Assembly (NCBI RefSeq): GCF_009498455.1
Contig: NZ_CP045644.1
Span: forward strand, 5,459,001 to 5,523,000
Length of the DNA stretch: 64,000 bases
Direction of reading: 5' to 3'
Origin: Variovorax paradoxus
GTDB taxonomy: Bacteria; Pseudomonadota; Gammaproteobacteria; Burkholderiales; Burkholderiaceae_C
The translations under genes and the position numbers were made by a program. Under the pieces are notes generated by a model that was given only the letters and a program-made list of their open reading frames with translations, ran no database searches and was not told where the DNA came from. Positions 9,682 through 17,975 of the stretch are shown here, in pieces. The number at the start of each line of letters is the position of its first letter. Position 1 is the stretch's first letter.

Positions 9682-10011
9682 ACTGTTTTTTCTTGGCAGC
9701 AAGCGCTGGTTATGTTGCTCTGGACCTTTCGCCGCTCCTGCGGGAAGTTTCCCCGACATGCGCCATCACATGCAAGGAACGATCCGCAGAAGCTTCTTGT
9801 TGACGCTGCACGACGCGGGCCCACCGCCGCATCGTGCCGATGAGCGCTAAAGTTTTTTAATACTTTTGAACTCAAAACTCAAATGACAACAAAAGAGACC
9901 GCTAAAGCTTGTTGTTTGCAAACAAGAAACGGTGTTTCACATCTTGTGTCTCGGCCAACTGAGGCTTAAGGTAGCGACCGTTCCAGTTCCGGGCAATACG
10001 CTTTTCGTGAC
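9682..10011. other. 330-base intergenic region with AT-rich stretch
   Basis: Divergent spacer between the cyclase-FHA gene and the gene at 10012. Bases about 9845-9945 are markedly AT-rich for this genome and contain a perfect palindrome at 9912-9925. No open reading frame or RNA gene was recognised. It is likely to hold promoters for both flanking genes, but I could not assign -35/-10 pairs with confidence. Confidence 0.6.
9912..9925. promoter_or_regulatory. Perfect 14-base palindrome, candidate operator
   Basis: TTGTTTGCAAACAA reads identically on both strands and sits in the AT-rich divergent promoter region about 87 bases before the gene at 10012. The regulator is unknown. Confidence 0.4.
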
Positions 10012-10347
10012 ATGCTGCTCTTTCGCCGCCTTTTTCAACTTCTGAACGTACCCGGCCTGGGATCGCGGCAGGCGGGAGAAAGTCAGCTCGGCCGCATCCG
10101 CACCGCGATGCTGTCGGTGCTCCAGGGCCGCGGCGGCCAATCGGTTCAGCGTGTCAGTCAACGCGTGCGCTTTGCGGTCGATGTGGAAACCCTCTGGTAC
10201 CTGCGCCAGGACGTGATGGTCGCGCTGAGCGCCATCGACGGCGAATCGGCTGCGCGGCGCCAGATGAAAGAAATCAACAGCATGTTCAAGGGCGGCCTGC
10301 CCGGCTCGATGGGCCCGCGCGTCCATCAGCGTTTCACGAACCAGTAA
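10012..10347 (+). CDS. Conserved-looking hypothetical protein
   Basis: 111 residues, no signal peptide or clear membrane helix. Notable segments are an N-terminal basic stretch (MLLFRRLFQLLNVPG), FAVDVETLWYLRQDVM in the middle and a C-terminal KEINSMFKGGLPGSMGPR. The composition and codon pattern are those of a real gene rather than a shadow frame, and the gene stands alone between a divergent and a convergent neighbour. I do not assign a function. Confidence 0.6.
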   Translation: MLLFRRLFQLLNVPGLGSRQAGESQLGRIRTAMLSVLQGRGGQSVQRVSQRVRFAVDVETLWYLRQDVMVALSAIDGESAARRQMKEINSMFKGGLPGSMGPRVHQRFTNQ

Positions 10348-10393
10348 GCGGCCTGAGCGAGCGAGCGGCATCGAGAGCCGCCCGCGTCGCGGC

Positions 10394-11371
10394 TCAATGA
10401 TCGTGGTGATGGTCGTGACCGTGGTGATCGCCATGGTCATGGTGGCCATGCCGATGGCCCCACACCAGGAACACGTCGCGCCCTTCGGCGGCCAGCGCCA
10501 CCTTCGCACCCACCGGCAGCAGCACCTTGGTCTGCACATGTCCGAACGGCAGGCCGGCAATCACCTGCACCTTCTTCAGGCTGGCGCGCAGCCGATCGAT
10601 CACCGTGTTCATGCCGAAACCGCGGTCGTAGCCGGCGATGTTGCGCACGCCCGTGAACTGGCCGAACACGACGGCCTTCTGGCGCGCCAGCACGCCCGCG
10701 AGCTTGAGCTGGTCGAGCATGCGTTCGACACGGTACGGGTGTTCGTTGGTGTCCTCGATGAAGAGCACGCCCTTGTCGACCACCGGGAAGTACGGCGTGC
10801 CCAGCAGGCTGGTCAGCACGCAGAGGTTGCCGCCCCAAAGCACGGCGTCTTCGATCGGCTTGACCTTGAGCTCGGCATCGCGCACCGGCATGCGCCAGCC
10901 GGTGCCCTCGCCCTGCCCGCTCAACAGGTCGTCGAAGCAGGCTTCCATGATGTCGTCGGGGCCGCCTTCGGCGCCGAAGTCTTCGCCGACCGCCGGGCCG
11001 GACCAGGTGATGGCGCCGTTCTTGGCCAGCAGTGCGTTCTGCAGCGCCGTGAAGTCGCTGCAGCCGACGAACTCGGTGCCCTTGTCGATCGCCTTGGCCA
11101 GCGCCTTGTACGGGAGCGACTCGAGGATGCGCGTGAGGCCGTAGCCGCCGCGCGCGATGAGCGCCACGTCGGCGCCGCTCGCGGCTGCGCGCGAGATCGC
11201 GGCGAGCCGCGTGGCGTCGTCGCCCGCGAAACGCTGGTGCGCCGTGAGCGCGGCTTCGTCGATTTCAACCTCATGGCCGAGGGCCTTGAGCCGGGCCACG
11301 CCGCGCCGGAAGGCGGCTTTGTCGCGGATGGCACTGGAGGGGGAGTAGATGTAGATATGTTGCGAAGTCAC
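10394..11371 (-). CDS. ldcA: LD-carboxypeptidase (peptidase S66 family) with His-rich C-terminal tail
   Basis: 325 residues. Peptidase S66 enzymes cleave the L,D bond of tetrapeptides during cytoplasmic murein recycling. The nucleophile Ser is expected in GCSDFTALQ, the Glu in LFIEDTNEHPYR and the His in GLPFGHVQ; RGGYG, which precedes the nucleophile in the family, is present. The last 20 or so residues are unusual: more than half His with Asp and Gly (ending GHHDHGDHHGHDHHHDH), which suggests metal binding. The GTG at 11371 overlaps the stop of the upstream tadA fusion gene (GTGA), so the two are coupled. The upstream in-frame extension is a shadow of tadA. Confidence 0.88.
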   Translation of the reverse strand: MTSQHIYIYSPSSAIRDKAAFRRGVARLKALGHEVEIDEAALTAHQRFAGDDATRLAAISRAAASGADVALIARGGYGLTRILESLPYKALAKAIDKGTEFVGCSDFTALQNALLAKNGAITWSGPAVGEDFGAEGGPDDIMEACFDDLLSGQGEGTGWRMPVRDAELKVKPIEDAVLWGGNLCVLTSLLGTPYFPVVDKGVLFIEDTNEHPYRVERMLDQLKLAGVLARQKAVVFGQFTGVRNIAGYDRGFGMNTVIDRLRASLKKVQVIAGLPFGHVQTKVLLPVGAKVALAAEGRDVFLVWGHRHGHHDHGDHHGHDHHHDH

Positions 11372-12483
11372 GGCGTCGAGTATCCCATTGCGTCCCGGAC
11401 CTGCCGGGCCAGGGTCGCGGCCTGCGCGGCGCTGGGCCCGCCCGATGCGGCACGCGGACCGAGCGCGCGCAGCGCGGCTTCGTAGCCGCGGTCGGGGAAC
11501 GGCGCGCGCCAGGCGTCCTTGGCGCGCACGCCGCCGTCGGGGGCGACGAGCGTCGCGACGAAGCGGCCCGGTGCTGCCGCTTGCAGCAGCGTTGCCAGTT
11601 CGCCGCCCGCTTCGCTGTGGACCAGCACGAGCGGTTCGGGATGAATCTGATCGAGCCACGCCAGCACCACGTCGCGGTGCCATTCGAGCCGATGCGTTGC
11701 TTCGCGCTTGGGCTTGTCGCTCTTGCCGAAGCCGATCAGGTCGGGCACCAGCGTGCGCACGCCGGGCGTGCCGACGAGGTGGCGGAAGAAGTAGCCCCAT
11801 TCGCCCGGGCCATGCAGGCACAGCGCATCAGCCACGCGGCCATCACTGCCCGGCGGACCGCTTTCGTCCACCCAATGCAGACGCCAGCCCTCCAGGATCG
11901 GCAGGTCCTGGACGTGATGCGGCGCGAAGTCGAAATCGATGAGCGCGGCAAAGTGCTCGATGGGCGTGCGCAAGGCATCGTCACGCAGCGGCTCGGCCTG
12001 TGCGCGCGCGGCGCTGCGGCGCTGCTGGAAGAAGCGCTGAAGCAACGCACTGCAGTCGTCGGCCAGCACGCCGCCCTGCACGCGCGTGTGGTGGTTCAGC
12101 TTGGGCTCGGCGAACAGGTCGAGCACCGAGCCCGCGGCGCCGGTCTTGGGATCGGCCGCGCCGAACACCACGCGCGACAGCCGCGAATGCAGCATCGCAC
12201 CCGCGCACATCGCACAGGGCTCGAGCGTGACGAACAGCTCGCAGCCGTCGAGCCTGTAGTTGCCGAGCGCAGTGGCGCCGGCACGCAATGCGTTGATCTC
12301 GGCGTGCGCGCTCGGGTCGTGTTGCGCCACGGGGGTGTTCCGGCCGGTCGCGATGACCTGCCCGTCCTTCACCAGCACCGCGCCCACCGGCACCTCGCCC
12401 GCATCGGCTGCGCGCTGCGCTTCCTGCAGCGCGAGCGCCATCCAGTGCGCGTCCGATGGTGATGCGACCGGCTCAGTTGTCAT
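11368..12483 (-). CDS. tadA: tRNA-specific adenosine deaminase TadA fused to a shortened alpha/beta-hydrolase domain
   Basis: 371 residues, about twice the usual TadA length. Residues 10-160 are a full TadA that converts A34 to inosine in tRNA-Arg(ACG): zinc ligands His60 (HAE, with catalytic Glu62), Cys90 and Cys93 (PCAMC) are present. Residues from about 185 resemble an alpha/beta hydrolase related to haloalkane dehalogenases: LHGPGEWGYFF, VPDLIGFGKSDKP and a nucleophile elbow VHSEAGG with Ser290. Only 82 residues follow the nucleophile, too few for the lid plus the acid/His strands of a normal hydrolase, so that part is probably not a conventional catalyst. The start overlaps the upstream gene by 11 bases. 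Confidence 0.88.
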   Translation of the reverse strand: MTTEPVASPSDAHWMALALQEAQRAADAGEVPVGAVLVKDGQVIATGRNTPVAQHDPSAHAEINALRAGATALGNYRLDGCELFVTLEPCAMCAGAMLHSRLSRVVFGAADPKTGAAGSVLDLFAEPKLNHHTRVQGGVLADDCSALLQRFFQQRRSAARAQAEPLRDDALRTPIEHFAALIDFDFAPHHVQDLPILEGWRLHWVDESGPPGSDGRVADALCLHGPGEWGYFFRHLVGTPGVRTLVPDLIGFGKSDKPKREATHRLEWHRDVVLAWLDQIHPEPLVLVHSEAGGELATLLQAAAPGRFVATLVAPDGGVRAKDAWRAPFPDRGYEAALRALGPRAASGGPSAAQAATLARQVRDAMGYSTP

Positions 12484-12679
12484 CGGGCATCTTCCGGGCC
12501 TGGGCCGCGGCGTCGAGGGCGTCCTTGACCTGTTGCTGGACCTGCTGCGCCTGCGCGCGCGCATCGACCGCAGCCGGTTGCGTGGCGGTCGCCGCAGTGG
12601 GACGCGACAACTGCTGCTTCGCCAGCAGGCCGACGACGACCAGCGCCAGCACGAGGCCGATCAAGCCGAACATCCGCAT
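12473..12679 (-). CDS. Small single-pass membrane protein
   Basis: 68 residues: one N-terminal transmembrane helix (FGLIGLVLALVVVGLLA, about 4-20), then a Thr/Ala/Gln-rich region predicted to be helical (VDARAQAQQVQQQVKDALDAAAQARK). A second start at 12673 is equally possible. It lies one base after the stop of the PaiB-like gene and overlaps tadA, so these form an operon PaiB-like / this gene / tadA / ldcA. No family recognised. Confidence 0.65.
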   Translation of the reverse strand: MRMFGLIGLVLALVVVGLLAKQQLSRPTAATATQPAAVDARAQAQQVQQQVKDALDAAAQARKMPDDN

Positions 12680-12680
12680 C

Positions 12681-13316
12681 TCAGCGCGCTTCCGTTGCGG
12701 CGACCATGCCGAGCCGCTCCATCCACACGGCCAGCGCCTGCTCGTCCGGAGAACCGGCGCGGTAGACCTCGCCCATCGCCGCATGCGATTCGGGCCGGTG
12801 CTGGTTGAGCTTGATCTTGCATTGCAGCGCCGTCACGTGCAGCTCGAAGCCCATGATGCCGGCCAGCATCTTTCGCTGGAACTCCTCGCCGAGGTCTTTC
12901 CATTGCTGGGCGTAGGCCGGCTCGTGGTCGCCGATGAGCTTCTTGAGCAACACGTCCTTGGCCTCGGGCGTCTCGACGAGCCGGGCTTCGACGGTGCAAT
13001 GGACCGCGAGGTAGTTCCAGGTCGGCACCCGCGCCAGGTCGGGATAGACCGAAGGCGAAAGATAAGCGTGGGGGCCCTGGAAGACCACGACTGCGCGCGG
13101 TCGCGCCTGCAGGTAGCGCCAGTGCGGATTGGGCTTGGCGCAATGCCCCAGCAACACAAGCGCATCGCCCTCGCGCGGCTCGGCCACGATGGGCAGATGG
13201 GTGACGAAGGGCAAGCCCTCGTCGTCGTTCGAGATCAGGTTGGCAAAGGGATGCGCGCGCATCAGGCCCAGCGCGACGGCCGGGTCCTTGGCGTTGAACT
13301 GCGGAGGCATGTACAT
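12681..13316 (-). CDS. FMN-binding negative transcriptional regulator, PaiB family
   Basis: 211 residues of the normal PaiB length. Typical segments are MYMPPQF at the N-terminus, LGLMRAHPFANLIS, PFVTHLPI, GPHAYLSPSVY, VPTWNYLAVH and a C-terminal HRPESHAAM. PaiB proteins have a split-barrel flavin-binding fold; Bacillus PaiB affects sporulation and protease genes, but most homologues are uncharacterised and may be flavin oxidoreductases. It is the first gene of a leftward operon leading to tadA and ldcA. Confidence 0.85.
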   Translation of the reverse strand: MYMPPQFNAKDPAVALGLMRAHPFANLISNDDEGLPFVTHLPIVAEPREGDALVLLGHCAKPNPHWRYLQARPRAVVVFQGPHAYLSPSVYPDLARVPTWNYLAVHCTVEARLVETPEAKDVLLKKLIGDHEPAYAQQWKDLGEEFQRKMLAGIMGFELHVTALQCKIKLNQHRPESHAAMGEVYRAGSPDEQALAVWMERLGMVAATEAR

Positions 13317-13380
13317 GGGGCGGGTTCCTCGTGGGGAGGTCCGATTGTCCCCGAGTCGCCCCAGACTCCGATGCGACAGG

Positions 13381-14079
13381 CTACTTGGCGCGTGCCGCTT
13401 CCAGCTGCTTCACCATCTCCTTGTAGCCGCGCGCCTTCGCCAGTTGCAGCGGCGTGAGGCCCTGGCGGTCGGCCAGTTGCAGGTTGGCGCCGCCGGCGAT
13501 CAATGCGGCCAGGGTGCGCTGGTGGCGTGCACCGCCGTCGCCGAGCACGATCGATTCGATCGTCGCCGTCCAGTGCAGGTTGTTCACGTGGTCCAGCGGC
13601 GCACCCGCTGCGACCAGCCGGCGCACGACCTCGTCGTGCCCCAGGTGCGCGGCGGCAATCAAGGCGGTGCCGTCGTAGCGGCTGGTGGTCTGTCCGGGCT
13701 TGGCGCCCAGTTGCAGCAACAGCGTGAGCGTGGTCACGTCGTCGGCCACGGACGCGATGGTCACGGCGTCGTAGCGATCGTCTTCGAACAGGTCGAGGTT
13801 CGCGCCCGCCTTGGCGAGCAGCTTCACGGCGTCGCGCTGGCGCGCATAGGTGGCGACCTGCAGCGGCGTGCGGCCGCGTGCGTCACGCACATCGAGGCTG
13901 GCGCCGGAGGCGATCAGGCTCTTGAGCTTCGGCAGATCGCCGTGCCAGGCCGCGCGATGCAGGCCTTCGTAGGCCAGCACTTCGGCAGCCAGCGGCGGCA
14001 CCTGGGCCGCCGCACCGGGCGCGGCGCTCCAGCCGATTGCGGCGGCGAGCACCGCCGACCAGAGACCGCGCGCCGTCAT
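13381..14079 (-). CDS. Exported ankyrin-repeat protein
   Basis: 232 residues. A signal peptide (about 1-25, ending in AAPGAAAQ) is followed by about five ankyrin repeats between 38 and 228; the clearest repeats contain GRTPLQVATYARQRDAVKLL, GTALIAAAHLGHDEVVRRL and GLTPLQLAKARGYKEMVKQL. Periplasmic ankyrin proteins usually bind partner proteins; in some bacteria they accompany catalases or haem proteins. The start codon overlaps the stop of the HbpS-like gene by one base (TGATG), so the two are co-translated and may act together. Confidence 0.85.
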   Translation of the reverse strand: MTARGLWSAVLAAAIGWSAAPGAAAQVPPLAAEVLAYEGLHRAAWHGDLPKLKSLIASGASLDVRDARGRTPLQVATYARQRDAVKLLAKAGANLDLFEDDRYDAVTIASVADDVTTLTLLLQLGAKPGQTTSRYDGTALIAAAHLGHDEVVRRLVAAGAPLDHVNNLHWTATIESIVLGDGGARHQRTLAALIAGGANLQLADRQGLTPLQLAKARGYKEMVKQLEAARAK

Positions 14080-14579
14080 CAGAGCTGGCCCTTGACCTTC
14101 TCGAGCGCGGCGTTGGCGCACTGCTCGTCGAGGTGGCCGCCCGGCGCACCGCCCACGCCCACGGCACCGATCACTTCGTTGCCCGACTTGATCGGCACGC
14201 CGCCGCCCAGCAGCAGGAAGCCCGGCAGGTAGACGAGGTTGGCGGCGCCGGGGTTCTTCTGGGCGCCTTCCATCATGGCTTGCGTGGGGCTCTTGGCCGA
14301 AGCCGAGGTCCAGGCCTTGCGTTCGCTCGATGCCAGCGTGTGCGGGCCGGCATTGTCGGCACGCTGAACGGCGCGCACGAGGCCGGCGCGGTCGACCACG
14401 GTCGCGGCGACGTTGTAGCCGTTGGCGGCGCAAGCGGCCACGGTTTCTGCGGCAATCTGGTTGGCCAGCGCAAGCGAGATGTTCTTCTCGGTGCGAACAG
14501 CGGGGGCCGGCGTCTGGGCCTGGGCGACGGAAGCAGCGAGCAGAACGGCGAGGCCGCCCACGCGGATGATCGATTGCAT
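14079..14579 (-). CDS. Exported HbpS/GlcG-like (DUF336) haem-binding-type protein
   Basis: 166 residues: signal peptide 1-22 (VLLAASVAQAQ) then a complete HbpS/GlcG domain with ALANQIAAETVAACAANGYNV, ATVVDRAGL, a YLPGFLLLGGGVPI segment and the Gly-rich GAVGVGGAPGGHLDEQCA near the end. In Streptomyces, extracellular HbpS binds haem and modulates the SenS-SenR two-component system. A two-component system lies immediately upstream on the same strand (115 bases away), an arrangement that suggests a comparable partnership. Haem binding is inferred from family membership. Confidence 0.85.
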   Translation of the reverse strand: MQSIIRVGGLAVLLAASVAQAQTPAPAVRTEKNISLALANQIAAETVAACAANGYNVAATVVDRAGLVRAVQRADNAGPHTLASSERKAWTSASAKSPTQAMMEGAQKNPGAANLVYLPGFLLLGGGVPIKSGNEVIGAVGVGGAPGGHLDEQCANAALEKVKGQL

Positions 14580-14695
14580 GTGTTTTTTCTCCAGTGATGA
14601 GAGGGTTCGTGCCGGCCTGTGCCGACCACGGTGTCACTGTAAAAAATACGGCCCGCCGCGGCCATTCGTACGGCTACGCCCGGCACTCCGTAGTT

Positions 14696-15355
14696 CTACG
14701 GAGCGCCCTCTTCCCCTGCACTCGACGCCAGCACGGCATAGCGCCGGATCAGCTGCGCGAGCGAATCGCAATCGAGCTTGGCGAACAGGTTCGCGCGGTG
14801 GGTCTCGACGGTGCGCGGCGACAGCGCCAGCACGCGCGCGATCTCCTTGTTGGTGAGCCCTTGCACGATGAAGGCCAGCACCTCGCGCTCGCGCTCCGAC
14901 AGCTGCGCCACCCGCTCGCGCGCCGCGTTGTCGGCCTGCGAGCGCTCGCGCGTGCGCACATGCTGGCGCACGGCCTGCTGCAGGGCTTCGAGCAGCTGCT
15001 CGTCGTCCACCGGCTTCTCGAGGAACTCGGCCGCGCCGGCCTTGAAGGCGCGGCGGCACATCTCGACCGTGCCGTGGCCGGTCAGCATGATCACGGGTTG
15101 GTCAACGCCCTGCGCCACCAGCCGGTCGAGCACCGTGAGGCCGCTGATGCCGGGCATGCGCACGTCGAGCACGATGGCGCCGACGCTCGCGCGGTCGAAG
15201 CCGTCGATGAAGGCCTGCGGATCGGCCCAGCCCTGCACGCGCAGGCCGACCGTGCCGATCAGCAGCGAGAGGCTGTCGCGCACGGCCTGGTCGTCGTCGA
15301 TCAGGTGGATCAGGGGCGATTGGGGCTGGTCGGCGGTGGCGGTCAACGTGTTCAT
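14696..15355 (-). CDS. FixJ/NarL-type response regulator with LuxR HTH output
   Basis: 219 residues. The receiver (about 15-130) has acidic residues in LIDDD, phospho-acceptor Asp64 in IVLDVRMPG, Thr in MLTGHG and Lys in EKPVDD. The C-terminal HTH has the LuxR/FixJ signature LSEREREVLAFIVQGLTNKEIA and SPRTVETHRANLF. TGHGTVEMCRRAFKAGA is typical of the FixJ/TtrR group. It overlaps the kinase gene by four bases (ATGA), so it is the cognate regulator. Targets probably include the HbpS-ankyrin pair just downstream (inference). Confidence 0.92.
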   Translation of the reverse strand: MNTLTATADQPQSPLIHLIDDDQAVRDSLSLLIGTVGLRVQGWADPQAFIDGFDRASVGAIVLDVRMPGISGLTVLDRLVAQGVDQPVIMLTGHGTVEMCRRAFKAGAAEFLEKPVDDEQLLEALQQAVRQHVRTRERSQADNAARERVAQLSEREREVLAFIVQGLTNKEIARVLALSPRTVETHRANLFAKLDCDSLAQLIRRYAVLASSAGEEGAP

Positions 15356-16830
15356 GTGGAGGGTGCCACCAGCGGCAGCAGCAAAGTGAAGCGCGCGCCG
15401 CGCGGCGAGGCGTTGGCCGCGCTCAGGCTGCCGCCCATGCCGCTGGCCAGCGTTTCGCTCAGGCTCAGGCCGAGGCCCAGGCCGCCTTCGCGCGTGCTGA
15501 AGAAGGGTTCGAACAGGCGCGGCAGCGCCTCGGGCGCGATGCCGCGGCCGTTGTCGGTGACGGTCAGCACCCCCTCCTCGCCGTTGCGACCGACCGAGAC
15601 CACGAGGCGCCGCTCGGCCGCAGGCACGAGGTCGAGCGCCTGCGTCGCGTTCATCAGCAGGTTGTGCACGATCTGCTCCAGCGCCACGGCCTCGGCCTGC
15701 ACGCGCACGGGCGCCTGCGCGCTGGCGTCGAACTGGGCCGCGACGCCATGGCGTGCGAACTCGGGCGCCAGCAGGTGCATGGCGCTGCGCACCACCTCCT
15801 GCAGCACCAGCGGCTTCACGTCGCCACCGGCCTCGGGGCGTTCGATCACGCGGCGCAGGCGGCCGACCACGCCGGCCGCGCGGCGGGCCTGCTCGACGGC
15901 CTGCCCCATCGCGTCGCGCGCGGTGGGGAGGTCGGGCGGGTCGTCGTCGAGCAGGCGGCGCGCGGCCTGCGCGTTGGCCAGCACGGCCGTGAGTGGCTGG
16001 TTGAGTTCGTGCGCCAAGCCGGCCGACAGCTCGCCCAGCGCATTGAGCCGTGCGACCTGGCCCAGGCGCAGCAGCTCTTCGGCGCGGCGCCGAGCGATGC
16101 GCTGGCGCTGCGCGGCCCAGAGGCCGGCCAGCAACAGCGCCACCGCCACGGCCCAGCCGCCAATGGCGCGCCACGGCAGCTCGGCCCAGCCGACCTGGCG
16201 CTCGGCCACCAATTCGAAGGGCTGGCTCGGCGACGCGAGCGCCTTGCTCAGGCTGTAGCGCCAGCCATGTTCGGCCGATTGGCCGGGTTGCAGCACCAGT
16301 TGCTGGCCGTCGCGTTGCAGGATCAGGCGCACGGGGCTGCGCTGCGGGTTCATCGGCCAGTCGCGCCAGGGCACCGAGCCGACGAGGTCGATCTCGAGCG
16401 CGTAGCTGAGCGGCTCGGAGCCGATCACGAGCTGGTAGCGGCCATGCGGCAGGTCGAGCACGGCCAGGTCGGCGCGGCGCTCGGCGCGCGAGCGGGCCTC
16501 TGCGGCGGCCAGCGCGTCGGCGTGTTCGGCATCGGGCCAGGGCTCGTCGGCCGCGCGCCGCTGCACGCGCAGGATCGACGAGTACACCGACGGCAGGCGC
16601 CGCTCCGGGTAGTCGGCGCCGGCGTTGGGCTCGAGCAGCGCGAGCGTGGCCAGCACGGCGTCGTACTGCACCACTTGCTGGCTCATGAGCCTGTGCGCGA
16701 TGCGCGCATCGGTCTCGAAATCCTGCTGGAGCTGCGTCAGCTCGGCGCGCGCGAACCACACGGCCCCGGCGGCCGTGAGCACCCCCCACGCCAGCCACCA
16801 ACCACCCCGCGTACGCAACCACTGTGTCAT
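15352..16830 (-). CDS. Membrane sensor histidine kinase, DctB/FixL-like
   Basis: 492 residues. TM1 (about 11-28) and TM2 (about 222-240) enclose a periplasmic domain of about 190 residues with no recognised fold. The kinase core has the H-box GLAHELNQPLTAVLANAQAARRLL with His274, characteristic of the DctB/FixL/TtrS group, then N-box NLLMNATQAL, G1 VTDNGRGIA and GGLGLGLSLS. It probably senses an extracytoplasmic signal, perhaps through the HbpS-like protein encoded downstream. ATG 16830 was chosen directly before TM1; upstream in-frame sequence is a shadow of the divergent DUF72 gene. Confidence 0.9.
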   Translation of the reverse strand: MTQWLRTRGGWWLAWGVLTAAGAVWFARAELTQLQQDFETDARIAHRLMSQQVVQYDAVLATLALLEPNAGADYPERRLPSVYSSILRVQRRAADEPWPDAEHADALAAAEARSRAERRADLAVLDLPHGRYQLVIGSEPLSYALEIDLVGSVPWRDWPMNPQRSPVRLILQRDGQQLVLQPGQSAEHGWRYSLSKALASPSQPFELVAERQVGWAELPWRAIGGWAVAVALLLAGLWAAQRQRIARRRAEELLRLGQVARLNALGELSAGLAHELNQPLTAVLANAQAARRLLDDDPPDLPTARDAMGQAVEQARRAAGVVGRLRRVIERPEAGGDVKPLVLQEVVRSAMHLLAPEFARHGVAAQFDASAQAPVRVQAEAVALEQIVHNLLMNATQALDLVPAAERRLVVSVGRNGEEGVLTVTDNGRGIAPEALPRLFEPFFSTREGGLGLGLSLSETLASGMGGSLSAANASPRGARFTLLLPLVAPST

Positions 16831-16891
16831 GGCGCGGATTGTGCCCGGCGCCGACAGGCCTCCCCGCTTGGCCGAAAATGCCGACCCAAAC

Positions 16892-17965
16892 ATGGCTGAC
16901 GTGCAGGACTCCCTCTTTTCCGATCTCCCCGAACTTCCGCGCCCGACCCAGGTGAACGAAGCGGCCGAGGCGCCGGCGCCTTCGCCGAAGAAATCGCGCG
17001 GCGCGACCGTGAAGCCCGTGGCACCCGACGCGTCACTGGTCGCCCTCGCCGCCGAGTTGCCGCCGCAACTGCGCCTGGGCACTTCGTCGTGGAGCTACCC
17101 CGGCTGGGCCGGCCTGGTCTGGGATGGCGACTACGCCGAAGCCGTGCTCTCGAAGAACGGCCTGTCGGCGCTCGCGCAGCACCCGCTGCTTCGCACCGTG
17201 AGCCTGGACCGCAACTTCTACCGCGCCCTCACCGCCAGCCAGTACGCGCGCTACGCGGCCATGGTGCCGGACGATTTCCGCTTCGTCGTGAAGGCCCCGA
17301 GCCTCGTCACGGACGCCACCGTGCGCGACGAAAGCGGCCGCGGCACGCAGGCCAACCCGGTGTTCCTGAGCCACGAGATCGCGCTGCAGGAGTTCGTGCA
17401 GCCGGCGCTCGACGGACTGGGCCATCGCATCGGCGCGCTGGTGTTCCAGCTGAGCCCGATTCCCGCGCACCTGCTGGCCGACCAGCCCGCGCTGATCGCC
17501 CGCATCGGCGCGGTGCTGGCGGCGATGCCCGACCTGAAGCCGACTGCGCCCGACGCCGTGCTCGCCGTCGAGGTGCGCGACCCGCAGCTGCTGTGCCCTG
17601 CCTTCGCCGACATGCTGCGCAGCGTGGGCGCGACCTTCTGCATGGGGCTGCACGCGAAGATGCCGCCCATCGAAGACCAGTTGCCGATGCTGCGCGCGCT
17701 GTGGCCCGGACCGCTCGTGTGCCGCTGGAACCTGCACCGCCGCCACGGCCGCTTCGGCTACGAAGACGCCGAGAAGCTCTACGGCCCTTTCGACAAGGTG
17801 CTCGACCCCGACCCCGAAACGCGCGCAGCCTTGGCCAAGGTGATCGCCGGCACCACGGGCGCCGGGCAGAACGCCTTCGTCACCGTGAGCAACAACGCCG
17901 AAGGCTGCGCGCCGCTGACCATCGCGTCGCTGGCGCAGGACATTGCCGACCGGCTTTGCCGATAG
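16892..17965 (+). CDS. DUF72 (YecE-like) family protein
   Basis: 357 residues: a Pro/Ala/Lys-rich N-terminal extension of about 65 residues, then the DUF72 TIM-barrel-like domain beginning LRLGTSSWSYPGWAGLVW. Other family features are SLDRNFYRALTASQYARYAAMVPDDFRFVVKAP, LVFQLSP and, near the end, FVTVSNNAEGCAP. The function of DUF72 is unknown; the fold resembles sugar-phosphate isomerases and endonuclease IV-like barrels. The gene is divergent from the sensor kinase, with 61 bases between starts. Confidence 0.85.
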   Translation: MADVQDSLFSDLPELPRPTQVNEAAEAPAPSPKKSRGATVKPVAPDASLVALAAELPPQLRLGTSSWSYPGWAGLVWDGDYAEAVLSKNGLSALAQHPLLRTVSLDRNFYRALTASQYARYAAMVPDDFRFVVKAPSLVTDATVRDESGRGTQANPVFLSHEIALQEFVQPALDGLGHRIGALVFQLSPIPAHLLADQPALIARIGAVLAAMPDLKPTAPDAVLAVEVRDPQLLCPAFADMLRSVGATFCMGLHAKMPPIEDQLPMLRALWPGPLVCRWNLHRRHGRFGYEDAEKLYGPFDKVLDPDPETRAALAKVIAGTTGAGQNAFVTVSNNAEGCAPLTIASLAQDIADRLCR

Positions 17966-17975
17966 GACTCCCGCC

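Noticed and set aside
11341..11400. Frameshift explaining the short hydrolase end of the tadA fusion
   Set aside because: The downstream ldcA gene begins at the stop with a normal start and no hydrolase-like residues appear in other frames nearby; resequencing would still be needed to exclude it fully.
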